DNA of 64,000 nt from an uncultured Haliea sp. (GCA_913062625.1 CAJXWP010000007.1:1-64000); one strand, 5' to 3'. Numbered from the stretch's first letter, positions 26,706-35,694 are shown. A program made the numbers and translations. Notes: generated from the letters alone by a model not told the origin.

Positions 26706-27962
26706 ATGTCCAAAGTTATAATGATTAGTTCGGATTGTCATGCTGGCGCGCTGCCAGACGGTTACAAGCCCTATATGCCCAAGGAATTTCATGCTGCTGC
26801 AGATACTTGGTGGCTGCAATATGCGCGGGAAATGATGAAGCGTATGGGTACATTTTTCGATCAAGAGGCGGCGGAAGAGTTCAACAGCCGCTCCGGAAAT
26901 CAGGGCGCCGGCCGCATGGACCCAGAAGCCGCCTCCACTGCAGCGCGTGCCAGTGACACAGAGCTGTGGGATTTTTTGTGTGATCCGGACAGCATGATCG
27001 CCCCGCGCCGCGGCGAGTACGAACCCGACGTCCGTCTGCGTGAATTGGAGGATGACGGCATCGCTGGAGAAGTCATCTTTCCGCAAATGGCTCCTTTTGG
27101 CGCAGGTCTGATGCAATACCGCCACGAGGTCACACCCCAAGAAAGCCTAGTGGGCAACCGAGCCTATAATCATTGGCTGGCAGATTTGTGCAGCGTTAAT
27201 CCAGGTCGCCATGCGGGCGTTGCCATCATCAATGTCGACGACATCAGCGTAGCCGTGCAAGAAATCCGTGATGCACACAAAATGGGACTGTTCGGAGGCG
27301 TACTTTTGCCGACCAGCACAGGACCACATCCTTTCTATCACGACTATAAGCGCTACGCCCCACTATGGAGCGTCTGTGAAGAACTCGATATGCCGATCCA
27401 TACTCATTCGGGCTGGTCACCGGATTACGGTGATGTCCCCAATGCTACCATGATGTTCATCAGCGAGGTCGACATGTGGGCCCACCGACCCTTCACGGCA
27501 TTGCTGTGGTCAGGCGTGTTTGAAAAACACCCGAAATTGAAAATGGTATTTACCGAGACTGGCTGTGCCTGGATTCTCGAGACCCTGCGAGTGCTGAAAT
27601 TCAAAATTGACAATCCCATCTTCGCTCACTTTATGAAGGATCTATCGCTCACACCGGAAGAATACTTTCAACGCAACTGCTTCATAGGCGCCTCATTTTT
27701 GGCGCCGCATGAAATAGGCAGTCGCTACGATATCGGTGTCGATAAACTCATGTGGGGCTCAGACTACCCCCACATGGAAGGCACATGGCCTAACACTGAA
27801 AACAAACTGCGTGAAACGTTTCACGATATCGAGGAGGGAGAAATTCGCAATATGCTCGGCAAAAATGCGCTCGACGTATTTAGGTTTGACCGAGAGTTAA
27901 TGGAAAAAACAGCAGCTCGCATCGGCCCTCAGATCAGTACCATCAAACAGCTCGCTAACTGA
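26706..27962 (+). CDS. Amidohydrolase-2 family protein
   Basis: A 418-residue metal-dependent hydrolase/decarboxylase of the ACMSD-like amidohydrolase group. Metal-binding landmarks: SSDCHAG at the start (Asp10, His12), PIHTHSGWSPDYGD (about 232), MVFTETGCAWILETL, and GSDYPHMEGTWP (about 352) with the conserved Asp. Members act as decarboxylases or C-C/C-N hydrolases in ring degradation, and this long form is typical of mycobacterial and marine catabolic gene clusters. It heads the block that continues with the broken SDR and TonB receptor. Confidence 0.88.
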   Translation: MSKVIMISSDCHAGALPDGYKPYMPKEFHAAADTWWLQYAREMMKRMGTFFDQEAAEEFNSRSGNQGAGRMDPEAASTAARASDTELWDFLCDPDSMIAPRRGEYEPDVRLRELEDDGIAGEVIFPQMAPFGAGLMQYRHEVTPQESLVGNRAYNHWLADLCSVNPGRHAGVAIINVDDISVAVQEIRDAHKMGLFGGVLLPTSTGPHPFYHDYKRYAPLWSVCEELDMPIHTHSGWSPDYGDVPNATMMFISEVDMWAHRPFTALLWSGVFEKHPKLKMVFTETGCAWILETLRVLKFKIDNPIFAHFMKDLSLTPEEYFQRNCFIGASFLAPHEIGSRYDIGVDKLMWGSDYPHMEGTWPNTENKLRETFHDIEEGEIRNMLGKNALDVFRFDRELMEKTAARIGPQISTIKQLAN

Positions 27963-28004
27963 CAATCACACGGAAAATCAACGTCAGAAGGTTCTAAGCA
28001 CATT

Positions 28005-28459
28005 ATGGATATTGATTTTGATGGAAAGGTTTACCTCGTCACAGGGGGCGCCTCCGGTATCGGCGCAGCGGTAGTATCGTTAACATTGCATCGCTCAGTG
28101 GCGTGCGTGCCGATTATGGCTTTGCCGCTTACAATGCCGCTAAGGCTGGCGTGATCAACCTCACACGAACAATTGCTCTGGACCACTCTCATGAGGATAT
28201 CCGTGCTATCGCCGTGTGCCCTGGGTATATCGCCACACCGCTAACAGCAGGCGCGGGTTCGATTGATGCTATTCACACTGACTGGTTACACCGCGTTCCG
28301 CTGCAACGTGAAGGGACTGCGGAAGAAGTTGCCCAGCTGATAGTGTTCCTGTTATCCCCTGCGTCCAGCTATATCACCGGTACCGAAATCGTGATCGACG
28401 GAGGGCTGGGCAGCAGCAACAACCAGCCGAATATTCCTGGCATTTTCGCAGCCATGTAA
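28005..28459 (+). pseudogene. SDR gene with internal deletion and frame change
   Basis: The 5' part (ATG at 28005) reads MDIDFDGKVYLVTGGASGIGAA, a perfect SDR start with its cofactor loop. At about 28064-28072 it passes, in a different frame, into GSIVNIASLSGVRADYGFAAYNAAKAGVINLTRT, which is the catalytic half of an SDR (Ser, Tyr, Lys intact), running on to the normal end at 28459. The segment between the two, about 110 residues including NNAG and strands 2-4, is absent. The original frame ends at a TGA soon after the junction, so neither piece gives a working enzyme. It follows the amidohydrolase gene by 42 bases and was probably its operon partner. A misassembly would look the same. Confidence 0.85.
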
Positions 28460-28717
28460 ATCACAGCGGTCAAGGGCGACCTGTGCTGCGATCAATGACC
28501 AGCGCACGCGTTCAGCAGCAGTATTTCCGGTCGATGCACTGTGCTGATAAATGCCTGTAGGGTGTCGCTGTATTGACCCAGAGCACCCCCGTGCTGAGGG
28601 TGGCTATCAACACATTGGCGCTCAGATCGCGACAGTAGAGACAGCCTGCAGAACGGTTAGCACCCGCAAAGAAACCCCACGTTGACAAGAAACAGCCCCT
28701 GCCATTACAGTACGTAA

Positions 28718-28733
28718 TATAGTCAAAACTATA
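28718..28733. promoter_or_regulatory. Candidate TetR operator TATAGT-CAAA-ACTATA
   Basis: Perfect six-base inverted repeat with a four-base spacer, 20 bases before the TonB receptor start. Its right half runs into TATAAT (28730-28735), a consensus -10 box, so bound protein would block the promoter. Same motif as at 34797 and 38699. Confidence 0.7.
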
Positions 28734-28753
28734 ATAAATTAGATAATGGAATT

Positions 28754-31018
28754 ATGCGAATGAGATCCCCTACATTACTCTTGATTGCGCTCTTCTGCCT
28801 TGGAGCGACTGTTCACGCCAATGCCCAAGGTTCGAAACCGCTGATATTGGAAGAGATTATCGTCACGGCGCAGAAGCGCGTCGAGTCTTTGGAAGACACG
28901 CCGATCACTATTAATGTGGTCACCGGAGAGGCACTGAACGAATTCGCTATTTTCAGTTTCGATGACCTGTCTAACTTAATCGCCGGCCTCTCCATCAGCG
29001 GCTCAAATTTCGATACCGATATCGCAACACGCGGCTTGGGCACCAATCTTACTGCCCCTGTCTCGCCGCGCGTCACCACCTACATGGACGGAACATTTAT
29101 CGGCCAATCACGCAACTTATTTAGCGGCCTGTTCGACCTGCAGCAACTCGAGCTGTTGCGCGGCCCCCAGGGAACGCTCTATGGCAAAAGTTCCCCTGCT
29201 GGGGCAATAACAATACGCTCAGCAAACCCGAATCTAGAGCAAGTAGACGGCTTCATCAGGCAAAGCTTCAACGATCAAGACGGATCAAATACGCAGGTTG
29301 CAGCATCACTGCCGCTCATCAAGAATGAGCTGGGAGTGCGTATTTCTGGGCTTTACGCCAATAATGAGAACAGTGGTGTTTATAACCGCACTCTGGACAG
29401 AGACGTAGAAACGAAAACCAAGGCCTATCGTATTGTCATGCTGTGGGAGCCCACCAGCAATTTCGACGCACGCTTGTCGTGGCATCATATTAGGGATGAC
29501 GCTGATGCCGATCCCGTCGTGGAGGGGGGCGGGCTGGATTTTGATGACCGGATAGCACTCGCGGAGTTTGACTCAAGGTACAAGAACAAGGCTGAATTCC
29601 TGATTCTGGAAAGCAACTATACTTTTACCAACGATTGGGTAGCCACGTTCTCATACAGCTATCAGGACGCTGCTATTGACCGCTATTTCGATCAGGATGC
29701 GACCGAGGTGCAGGCAAGGCAGCAATACGTACCCTCGCCCACAACGGATAACATCTATGAAATGCGTCTGGCGTCTCAGGACAACGATGTCTGGAACTGG
29801 ATCGTGGGTGCCTACTACGGAGATGCTGATTCCGATACAGGCGTAGAAGCCATAACGTATGTGTTCGACGCCCGTATTCCAGGAACCTTGATACGTGCCG
29901 ACACTAGCTCGAACGCGTCACTGCAATCCGAAGACTGGGCGCTATTTTCACACAATGCGATAAACGTAAGCGAAAATGGGACCTTAATAGTTGGCCTGCG
30001 TTACAACGACGCGAAACGCGACACGAAACAGCCCTTCGTCACGAATGCCTATTTACTGACGGATACGGGGGAGATTCTCGTGCGAACGAGCGAGACAGAC
30101 GGTGTTCTCCCTGAAGCGCAGAATCTCTCAGACAATGCCATCACAGGTTCGTTGAAATACAAGTATAACGTCAATGACGACCTAATGGCCTATGCAGCTT
30201 TTGATACAGGCTGGCGGGACGGCTCAGCGAATATCGCCGGCAACCCACAACCGCCTGTATTTGGCGCCTTCGATTCAGAGGACAGTTATAACCTAGAACT
30301 CGGATTCAAGTGGCAGTTGTGGGGCGGTAGGGGACTGTTTAATGTCGCGGCGTATTACCAACTTTATGATCAGTTTCAGTATCAAGCTGCAGGTGTGTCA
30401 TACCGCGATGCTGATGGCACTGTCTCGCTGGCTGATCCGGTGATCAATGTAGACGAGGCTGAATCCTACGGCTTCGACAGCGACTTCGCTGTACTGATCA
30501 GTGAGCACTGGAATCTAACGACTTCCCTAAGCTACAACCAGACCGAGCTAACGGATGCCAAGAGTGTGCCCTGTTCCAACGGTGAACCTGTTAGTGTGCC
30601 ATTGTGGTCTTTCAACACCTGTGACCTGACCGGCGAGCCAGCCGGTGGTTTGCCGGAGTGGTCGGCGAATGTTGCCTCGGAGTACTGGGGTAGTGTCGAG
30701 GATATCAATAGTGACTGGTATCTGCGCGGCTTGCTTAACGCGGAGAGTGAATACTATTCACCCACCTTCCGTGAGGACCTGGACAGCTACGTCACCCTAG
30801 ATCTTTATCTGGGCCTGCGATCTGTCGACACCCGCTGGGATGTGAACGTCTGGGTAAAAAATATTGCAGATGAAAGCGCCAAGTTAAAGGACCGGGCGCT
30901 GCCGGATATACCCAACTATGCGGACGGCGTCATGATCTCGTCGCCCTATGTCGAGATCAGACGTCAGCTTGCACCGCGCACGATAGGCGTCACCTTTAAC
31001 TATAACTTTGGCTTATAA
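28754..31018 (+). CDS. TonB-dependent outer-membrane receptor
   Basis: A 754-residue receptor. Signal peptide MRMRSPTLLLIALFCLGATVHANAQ; TonB box LEEIIVTAQKR (about 32-42); plug with RGLGTNLTAPVSPRVTTYMDG and ELLRGPQGTLYGKSSPAGAITI; barrel through to GVTFNYNFGL. It is diverged from the receptor at 7843 but of the same iron-siderophore-receptor-like architecture that in marine bacteria often takes up organic substrates. The operator-like palindrome against its -10 box links it to the P450 operon at 31-35 kb, which makes uptake of the P450 substrate its likely job. Alternative: a ferric complex receptor, though no Fur-box-like site is seen. Confidence 0.92.
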   Translation: MRMRSPTLLLIALFCLGATVHANAQGSKPLILEEIIVTAQKRVESLEDTPITINVVTGEALNEFAIFSFDDLSNLIAGLSISGSNFDTDIATRGLGTNLTAPVSPRVTTYMDGTFIGQSRNLFSGLFDLQQLELLRGPQGTLYGKSSPAGAITIRSANPNLEQVDGFIRQSFNDQDGSNTQVAASLPLIKNELGVRISGLYANNENSGVYNRTLDRDVETKTKAYRIVMLWEPTSNFDARLSWHHIRDDADADPVVEGGGLDFDDRIALAEFDSRYKNKAEFLILESNYTFTNDWVATFSYSYQDAAIDRYFDQDATEVQARQQYVPSPTTDNIYEMRLASQDNDVWNWIVGAYYGDADSDTGVEAITYVFDARIPGTLIRADTSSNASLQSEDWALFSHNAINVSENGTLIVGLRYNDAKRDTKQPFVTNAYLLTDTGEILVRTSETDGVLPEAQNLSDNAITGSLKYKYNVNDDLMAYAAFDTGWRDGSANIAGNPQPPVFGAFDSEDSYNLELGFKWQLWGGRGLFNVAAYYQLYDQFQYQAAGVSYRDADGTVSLADPVINVDEAESYGFDSDFAVLISEHWNLTTSLSYNQTELTDAKSVPCSNGEPVSVPLWSFNTCDLTGEPAGGLPEWSANVASEYWGSVEDINSDWYLRGLLNAESEYYSPTFREDLDSYVTLDLYLGLRSVDTRWDVNVWVKNIADESAKLKDRALPDIPNYADGVMISSPYVEIRRQLAPRTIGVTFNYNFGL

Positions 31019-31125
31019 AGGCGCTGGCAGGAGCAAGGCGTCCCTTAGCATAAGAGACATGGCCGTCCAGCTTCTCTATTGCAGGTTATTACTACTGTAG
31101 GGCGAGAGTCCAGCAGCAAATAATG

Positions 31126-31602
31126 TCATTGCTTTGACGGATCTGTAGCCATCAGCGTCGACGCCTTGATACTGAACACCAGCTCATCATTTTGATTTAG
31201 GAGTTGTGTATTGTAGGTTACAATGCCACGGTCAGGCTTACTCTTCGAAAGTCTTGCCGCCTCTACAATAGACAAAGACCGAAGCGTATCACCGGCATAA
31301 ACAGGCCTATGCATGCGCATTTCATCAAAGCCCAGTCCGGCAATGACCTGCTGCACCACACCACTCTGCCAGCGCTGGCTGGTAATACAAAAAATAGAAA
31401 ATATATGAGCTGAACAGGCGGTAAGGCCGCCAAAAATAGAGGCGCTGGCGAATACTTCATCGATGTGCCAAGGCTGAGGGTCCCACGCCTGTGCAAACTC
31501 GATTATCGCCTGTGCCGTTACGGTATAACTCGCAGCCGGATGTTTTGCACCGACCACGAGATCGTCAAAATAAAAAGGCTGTCCCTGCTGGTCTGACAAC
31601 AT
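31126..31602 (-). CDS. MaoC-like hotdog dehydratase
   Basis: A 158-residue hotdog-fold protein of the (R)-specific enoyl-CoA hydratase/MaoC group. The hydratase motif region reads AIIEFAQAWDPQPWHIDEVFASASIFGGLTACSAH: Asp and His in the D-x-x-x-x-H pattern and the GGL turn. Further on, MRMHRPVYAGDTLRS corresponds to the second conserved block. Hydrates or dehydrates acyl-CoA in beta-oxidation-like steps. Last gene of the operon that begins with the NTF2-like gene at 34723; GAGG precedes its ATG and 16 bases separate it from the epimerase. Confidence 0.87.
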   Translation of the reverse strand: MLSDQQGQPFYFDDLVVGAKHPAASYTVTAQAIIEFAQAWDPQPWHIDEVFASASIFGGLTACSAHIFSIFCITSQRWQSGVVQQVIAGLGFDEMRMHRPVYAGDTLRSLSIVEAARLSKSKPDRGIVTYNTQLLNQNDELVFSIKASTLMATDPSKQ

Positions 31603-31618
31603 TTACAGCCTCTCCCGG

Positions 31619-32644
31619 TTACTCACTGACGGTAACCTTTGGACACTGACTCGCCTCCAAATGGCCGACATGAACCATCCATGTAATGGCGTCGGAAAAT
31701 GTCTGTTTGGTACTGCGTAAGGCAAGCTCACGCCGCCCGAGCTCATCGGTATTGTTGATATTGGGCCACAGCGTGGCATAACGCATAGTTTCCGCCGAAA
31801 TAGGCGAATCAATCGTCTTGAAGTGTCTAAGAAAATCCGTCGCTCGACCAACTAGGCGAAGCTTCCACCCCTGAGCAGACATACGCTGAAGCTGGCAACC
31901 CGACACCGCTTCAATGATGTCAGCGAGCTCGGTCCAGGTGCAGTAAACACCCGGCATCAGAAACCGTCCAGAGCCACCGCTTTGAACCAAAGAGCACACA
32001 AAAGCAGCAAGGTCACGCACATCGACATACTGCATACCACCATCACCGAAGATGCGAAAGCCATTCTCAATGCGATGTTTTAACGCTTTGAATGAATCTG
32101 AAAATCCGGGATCATCTGGGCCAATAACGCCACCGGGATAGACAATTGAAACAGGAGCACCCTGCGCCTGTAACTCGCGCAGATAGATTTCAGCCTCAAC
32201 CTTACTCTGTCCATAAGGTAAGTTTGATTTCGCCGGGGGCGCATCTGAAGTTACCTTGGAGGCATCGGGATTAAAGATCGCCGTGATACTGGATATACAC
32301 ACAATTCTCTCGATACCAATCTCTAGCGCACTGTCCACGACATGCTTTACACCGTCGACGTTGACTCGAAATAATTGCTCGATCGATCCTGTCTGCATCG
32401 GAGTACCTGCCGCCGCATGCACGACCGCATAACTATCCACCAGCGCCCTTTTTACTGACGCAATATCGGTAACGTCACCGACGACCATCTCAGGAATTCT
32501 CTCTCCCAACTGCCGATAGTAAGCTTCGGCTTTCTTGATGTCTCGCACCAGTAATCGTACCGCATGACCCGCAGCCATAAGCTGCCTGCAAACGTGCGAA
32601 CCTACAAAGCCGGTTCCACCGGTTATCAGTATCTTGGTCTCGAT
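31619..32644 (-). CDS. NAD-dependent epimerase/dehydratase with unusual start codon
   Basis: An extended SDR, about 341 residues. The first ATG (32576-32578) would cut off the cofactor loop, but the sequence before it, in frame and with no stop, reads ETKILITGGTGFVGSHVCRQL, an ideal Rossmann start with GGTGFVG. No ATG, GTG or TTG occurs between the upstream in-frame stop and this motif. The candidates are ATC at 32642-32644 or CTG at 32627-32629. The protein also has SSITAIFNPDAS and the catalytic YGQSKVEAE (Y-x-x-x-K), so it is enzymatically complete. The ferredoxin stop lies five bases before the ATC, consistent with translational coupling. Resembles 3-beta-hydroxysteroid dehydrogenase/dihydroflavonol reductase-like enzymes. 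Confidence 0.8.
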   Translation of the reverse strand: METKILITGGTGFVGSHVCRQLMAAGHAVRLLVRDIKKAEAYYRQLGERIPEMVVGDVTDIASVKRALVDSYAVVHAAAGTPMQTGSIEQLFRVNVDGVKHVVDSALEIGIERIVCISSITAIFNPDASKVTSDAPPAKSNLPYGQSKVEAEIYLRELQAQGAPVSIVYPGGVIGPDDPGFSDSFKALKHRIENGFRIFGDGGMQYVDVRDLAAFVCSLVQSGGSGRFLMPGVYCTWTELADIIEAVSGCQLQRMSAQGWKLRLVGRATDFLRHFKTIDSPISAETMRYATLWPNINNTDELGRRELALRSTKQTFSDAITWMVHVGHLEASQCPKVTVSE

Positions 32645-32649
32645 AGCGG

Positions 32650-32856
32650 TTAGTCTTCTAACACTGTAATGACATTATTAGGACAGTATTTAGCTGCTTT
32701 CATAACTTTTTCGCGTAGCTCCTGTGGCGGATTGTCTAGCAACACTCTAACCTGGGGGTAACCATCATCCTGATCAATCACATCAAACACCTCAGGCGCC
32801 TCGTCTAGACAGACACTATGCCCTTGGCACAGGGCCAAATCGATTTTTATCTTCAT
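32650..32856 (-). CDS. Single-cluster ferredoxin for the adjacent P450
   Basis: A 68-residue ferredoxin. The cluster motif is C-Q-G-H-S-V-C near the start and Y-C-P-N near the end: in place of the second cysteine there is His, the pattern of P450-linked 3Fe-4S (or His-ligated) ferredoxins in mycobacteria and Streptomyces. GGGAG seven bases before the ATG at 32856 supports this start; a longer reading overlaps the P450. It passes electrons from a reductase to the CYP51-like protein encoded just upstream. No ferredoxin reductase gene is in the window. Confidence 0.9.
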   Translation of the reverse strand: MKIKIDLALCQGHSVCLDEAPEVFDVIDQDDGYPQVRVLLDNPPQELREKVMKAAKYCPNNVITVLED

Positions 32857-32873
32857 CGACACTCTCCCACCCG

Positions 32874-34220
32874 CTACTTGCGCTTCGTATAGCGCAATCG
32901 ACAAGGGCCTGTGGGCTTTAACACAATCGCAGAGAGGTCGTCTTGATAAGTCTCATCGGGGTCAACCAGCTCGAATTCATAGCGCGGTAATAATGCGGCA
33001 AAAATTGCCTTCATCTGCATCATGGCGAATGCATTGCCAGCACACTTATGTGGACCGCCCCCGAAGGGGATATAAGCAAACAGCGTATCGGGCTTAGGGC
33101 GATACGGATCAAATTTCTCAGGATCTGGAAAATAATCCGTGTTGCGATGTGAACCGTAGATAGATATCGCCACCGTTTTACCGGCCTCAATTAATGTCCC
33201 GTTATACTCGATATCCTCGATTACCCTGCGCATCAGCAGGACTAGCGGAGGATGAAGGCGCAGAACCTCTTCAATAAAGGCCTCCAGTTTTGGAATTTCA
33301 CGCAGAGATTCGAGTGTAATCTCACTGCCACTTTTGAATAGGGCTTGCAGCTCCTCTGACACCTCTGCCGAGTACTCCTTCTGACGAGCCAACTCTGTCA
33401 GCGTCCAAGTCGCCGTACCGGAACTGGTGTGGTGTCCGGCAAACATAGTCGCGATCACCAACCCTGTGATCTCATTCTCCGTTAATTGACTACCGTCAGT
33501 GTAGGTGCCCGCCATGAAGGTTTCCAGCGCGTCACCGTACTCGATATGGCTACTCGCCCTGCGTTCAGCGATAATACCGCCAATTAACGCCTGCAAGCGC
33601 ACCAACGCCTTGTCACGGGCCTCAAAAACCGGCTGCTGCATATAAGGATCGACAAATGCAATGGCCTGTAGACCTTTTTCTAACGCGTGATAAAGCTCTC
33701 TGAACTCCTCAGTCATCCTGTCACGAAAATCTTTTCCCAGTAGGCAGTGTGTCGCGGTATGCAAAGTCAAACGTAAAAACTCATCTAAAAAGTCTAATTC
33801 ACCTTCATCACCCCAACTGGCCACCCAGTCTTCGACCTCCTGGGAAATAACCGTCGAATAGTTTTTCATATTTTGGTAACGCAGGGCGTCTACCTGAATT
33901 TTCAATTGCACTTTCATCTTGTCAGGCGGCGCGTCGAAGATCACCCCCTTGCCGAAAACAGGGACCGTTGCCTGATAGGCTGCTGCACGGCTAAGCTTAA
34001 GATCCAGTGTTTTAAAAAACGCTTCTTGAGCTTCAGGGCCACTCATCAGCACAGTCTGCTGACCACCCATATTGAACTCTGCCAGCTCTCCGCACTCCGC
34101 ATTACAACGCATCATAAAGCGCGCGAAGTTGGCGCCGAACTCGTCCATATGCCCACTGCTTGGTTTTTCACCGCTTACCTTGGGCGGTAATTTCAGCGAT
34201 GCAACGACGTTCTGACTCAC
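32874..34220 (-). CDS. Cytochrome P450 with CYP51 (sterol 14-demethylase) signatures
   Basis: A 448-residue P450. The haem loop is FGGGPHKCAG (386-395, Cys393). Two CYP51-specific motifs are present: the B'-helix segment Y82-QATVP-VFG-KGVIFD (family pattern YxxxxPxFGxGVxYD) and the I-helix AGHHTSSGTATWT (261-273). EEVLRLHPPL carries the ExxR pair, and the end matches the bacterial CYP51 of mycobacteria in style. The GTG at 34218-34220 overlaps the stop of the NTF2-like gene by four bases (GTGA), fixing the start; the longer reading to 34292 runs inside that gene. Canonical CYP51 removes the 14-alpha methyl of sterols. Here, in a TonB/TetR catabolic setting with no sterol synthesis genes, a sterol or triterpenoid substrate to be degraded or modified is the more likely role. 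Confidence 0.92.
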   Translation of the reverse strand: MSQNVVASLKLPPKVSGEKPSSGHMDEFGANFARFMMRCNAECGELAEFNMGGQQTVLMSGPEAQEAFFKTLDLKLSRAAAYQATVPVFGKGVIFDAPPDKMKVQLKIQVDALRYQNMKNYSTVISQEVEDWVASWGDEGELDFLDEFLRLTLHTATHCLLGKDFRDRMTEEFRELYHALEKGLQAIAFVDPYMQQPVFEARDKALVRLQALIGGIIAERRASSHIEYGDALETFMAGTYTDGSQLTENEITGLVIATMFAGHHTSSGTATWTLTELARQKEYSAEVSEELQALFKSGSEITLESLREIPKLEAFIEEVLRLHPPLVLLMRRVIEDIEYNGTLIEAGKTVAISIYGSHRNTDYFPDPEKFDPYRPKPDTLFAYIPFGGGPHKCAGNAFAMMQMKAIFAALLPRYEFELVDPDETYQDDLSAIVLKPTGPCRLRYTKRK

Positions 34221-34723
34221 GTCGGCGCTGCCTCTGACACCTGCTGGCTCGACATCACAGGCATCTCCTTCAGTACGCCGGTCTCCACGCATTCCTTTAT
34301 CAGATTGGTGATGTTGGTGTAGTCATACAGATCCAGTTGTTCACTCCACTGATAATTCCCTCCGTACTGAAAATAGGAGGCGCCTATGACCTTCATCGGG
34401 GTGCCATCTGCACGCACTGGCGCACCCGGAGGAGTCTGCCACCATATCGCCATAGCACTACCACGGGTTTCATCAATCACAATCCGCTCATAGGGATAGG
34501 TCCACCCCTTGTAAGGGTCCATCGCTGCACCGACGCAGGTCTCGCGGATGGTTTCGCGTCCTCTGAATTCGTACTTACCATTAGGCGTATCCCACCCATA
34601 AAGACAATCCTCGGAAAAGAAATCTGCCAAGTGGCGCCAATTGCCCTCCTTCTCCGACTTGTCGTTCACCGCCAGCCAGCGACGCATCATCTCTTCCATT
34701 TCTTCGCGATTATATGCAGACAT
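34217..34723 (-). CDS. NTF2/SnoaL-like protein, first gene of the CYP51 operon
   Basis: A 168-residue protein with the NTF2-like fold pattern: helical start (REEMEEMMRRWLAVNDKSEKEGNWRHLADFF), SEDCLYGWDTPNGKYEFRGRETIRE, and strands RIVIDETRGSAMAIWWQTPP and IGASYFQYGG. Ketosteroid-isomerase-type proteins share this fold, and in mycobacteria a gene of this type is found near cyp51 and its ferredoxin (recalled from established knowledge of the Rv0760c-Rv0764c region). Its promoter carries the palindromic operator at 34797 and a TATAAT box at 34793-34798. Confidence 0.82.
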   Translation of the reverse strand: MSAYNREEMEEMMRRWLAVNDKSEKEGNWRHLADFFSEDCLYGWDTPNGKYEFRGRETIRETCVGAAMDPYKGWTYPYERIVIDETRGSAMAIWWQTPPGAPVRADGTPMKVIGASYFQYGGNYQWSEQLDLYDYTNITNLIKECVETGVLKEMPVMSSQQVSEAAPT

Positions 34724-34796
34724 CTAAGCACCCCTCTAAATTCAATCTCGAAACTGTAAAAACCACCCTTTCAAAGTTACCATAGCCAAGTTATTA

Positions 34797-34812
34797 TATA
34801 GTTGCAACTATA
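34797..34812. promoter_or_regulatory. Candidate TetR operator TATAGT-TGCA-ACTATA
   Basis: A perfect sixteen-base palindrome in the 107-base divergent region between the NTF2-like/CYP51 operon and the LLM gene. On the minus strand TATAAT (34793-34798) overlaps its edge, and on the plus strand TATAAA (34809-34814) does, so one bound dimer could silence both directions. Confidence 0.75.
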
Positions 34813-34830
34813 AATAAGAAGGAAGACCAC

Positions 34831-35694
34831 ATGAAGTTCTGGCAGTCACTGGCCTTCGTGGAAATGGACCAAATGGTCGAACTCGCGACCTTTTGCGAAG
34901 AGCTTGGCTTTTACGGTGTTTCCTATGGCGACCACCTAATAACAACTAAGGACCAAGTCGATGAATATCTCTACCAGGATAGCGGTAACATTTTGTGGAA
35001 CCCTGAGACGCACTGGCCAGATCCCTGGGTCATTACGGCGGCACTTGCCCAAGCAACGACGCGCTTACATTTTTTGTCCACCATTTACATACTGCCATTG
35101 CGGGAACCACTGATTGCGGCAAAAGCGCTGTCCACCGCCGTATTTATGTCGCAGGAAAGAGTCACACTCGGGGCCGGCGTGGGATGGCAAAAGGCAGAAT
35201 TTGAAATGGCCGGACAGGACTTCCACACCCGCGGAAAACGCGCAGATGAAATGTTGGAGATCATTCCCCAGCTTCTGTCAGGCGAGATGACCGAATACCA
35301 CGGCACCTACTACGACATCCCCCCAGTCAAAATGTCGCCCGGCATCAGAAAACCATTGCCTATCATGATCGGGGGCTACGCACCCGCAGCAATGCGCAGA
35401 GCCTGTCGTTTCGATGGCTGGATGGCGACCTCACACGAAGAGACTGAAATCTACCCTCTGCTTGAGACGCTCAGCGACATCCGCAAGGAACAGGGCACGG
35501 CTAATAGACCTTTCGATGTCTGGACAGGCGTTAAAAATCCTGGCGACGGGACTCATGAGCGACTCGCCACAGCAGGCGTGACCATGGTCAACGGCTGCAA
35601 TTTCCTGAATGAGAATGGGCGCACCGTGTTATCGAGCATCGATGAAAAGAAAAAGAGAATTGAGATATTTGCACGGCAGTTCCTGCAAAATTAG
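34831..35694 (+). CDS. LLM class flavin-dependent oxidoreductase
   Basis: A 287-residue luciferase-like protein. Landmarks: ELATFCEELGFYGVSYGDHLITTKD, TRLHFLSTIYILPLREPLIAAKALSTAVFMSQERVTLGAGVGWQKAEFEMAGQDFHTRGKRADEMLEI (the classical F420/FMN LLM core) and KPLPIMIGGYAPAAMRRACRFDGWM. The form GVGWQKAEFEM...FHTRGKRADE is the TIGR03619-like subgroup typical of F420-linked mycobacterial enzymes. AAGGA precedes the ATG. It shares the operator at 34797 with the CYP51 operon, so it belongs to the same pathway, perhaps a Baeyer-Villiger-type or reductive step. Confidence 0.88.
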   Translation: MKFWQSLAFVEMDQMVELATFCEELGFYGVSYGDHLITTKDQVDEYLYQDSGNILWNPETHWPDPWVITAALAQATTRLHFLSTIYILPLREPLIAAKALSTAVFMSQERVTLGAGVGWQKAEFEMAGQDFHTRGKRADEMLEIIPQLLSGEMTEYHGTYYDIPPVKMSPGIRKPLPIMIGGYAPAAMRRACRFDGWMATSHEETEIYPLLETLSDIRKEQGTANRPFDVWTGVKNPGDGTHERLATAGVTMVNGCNFLNENGRTVLSSIDEKKKRIEIFARQFLQN

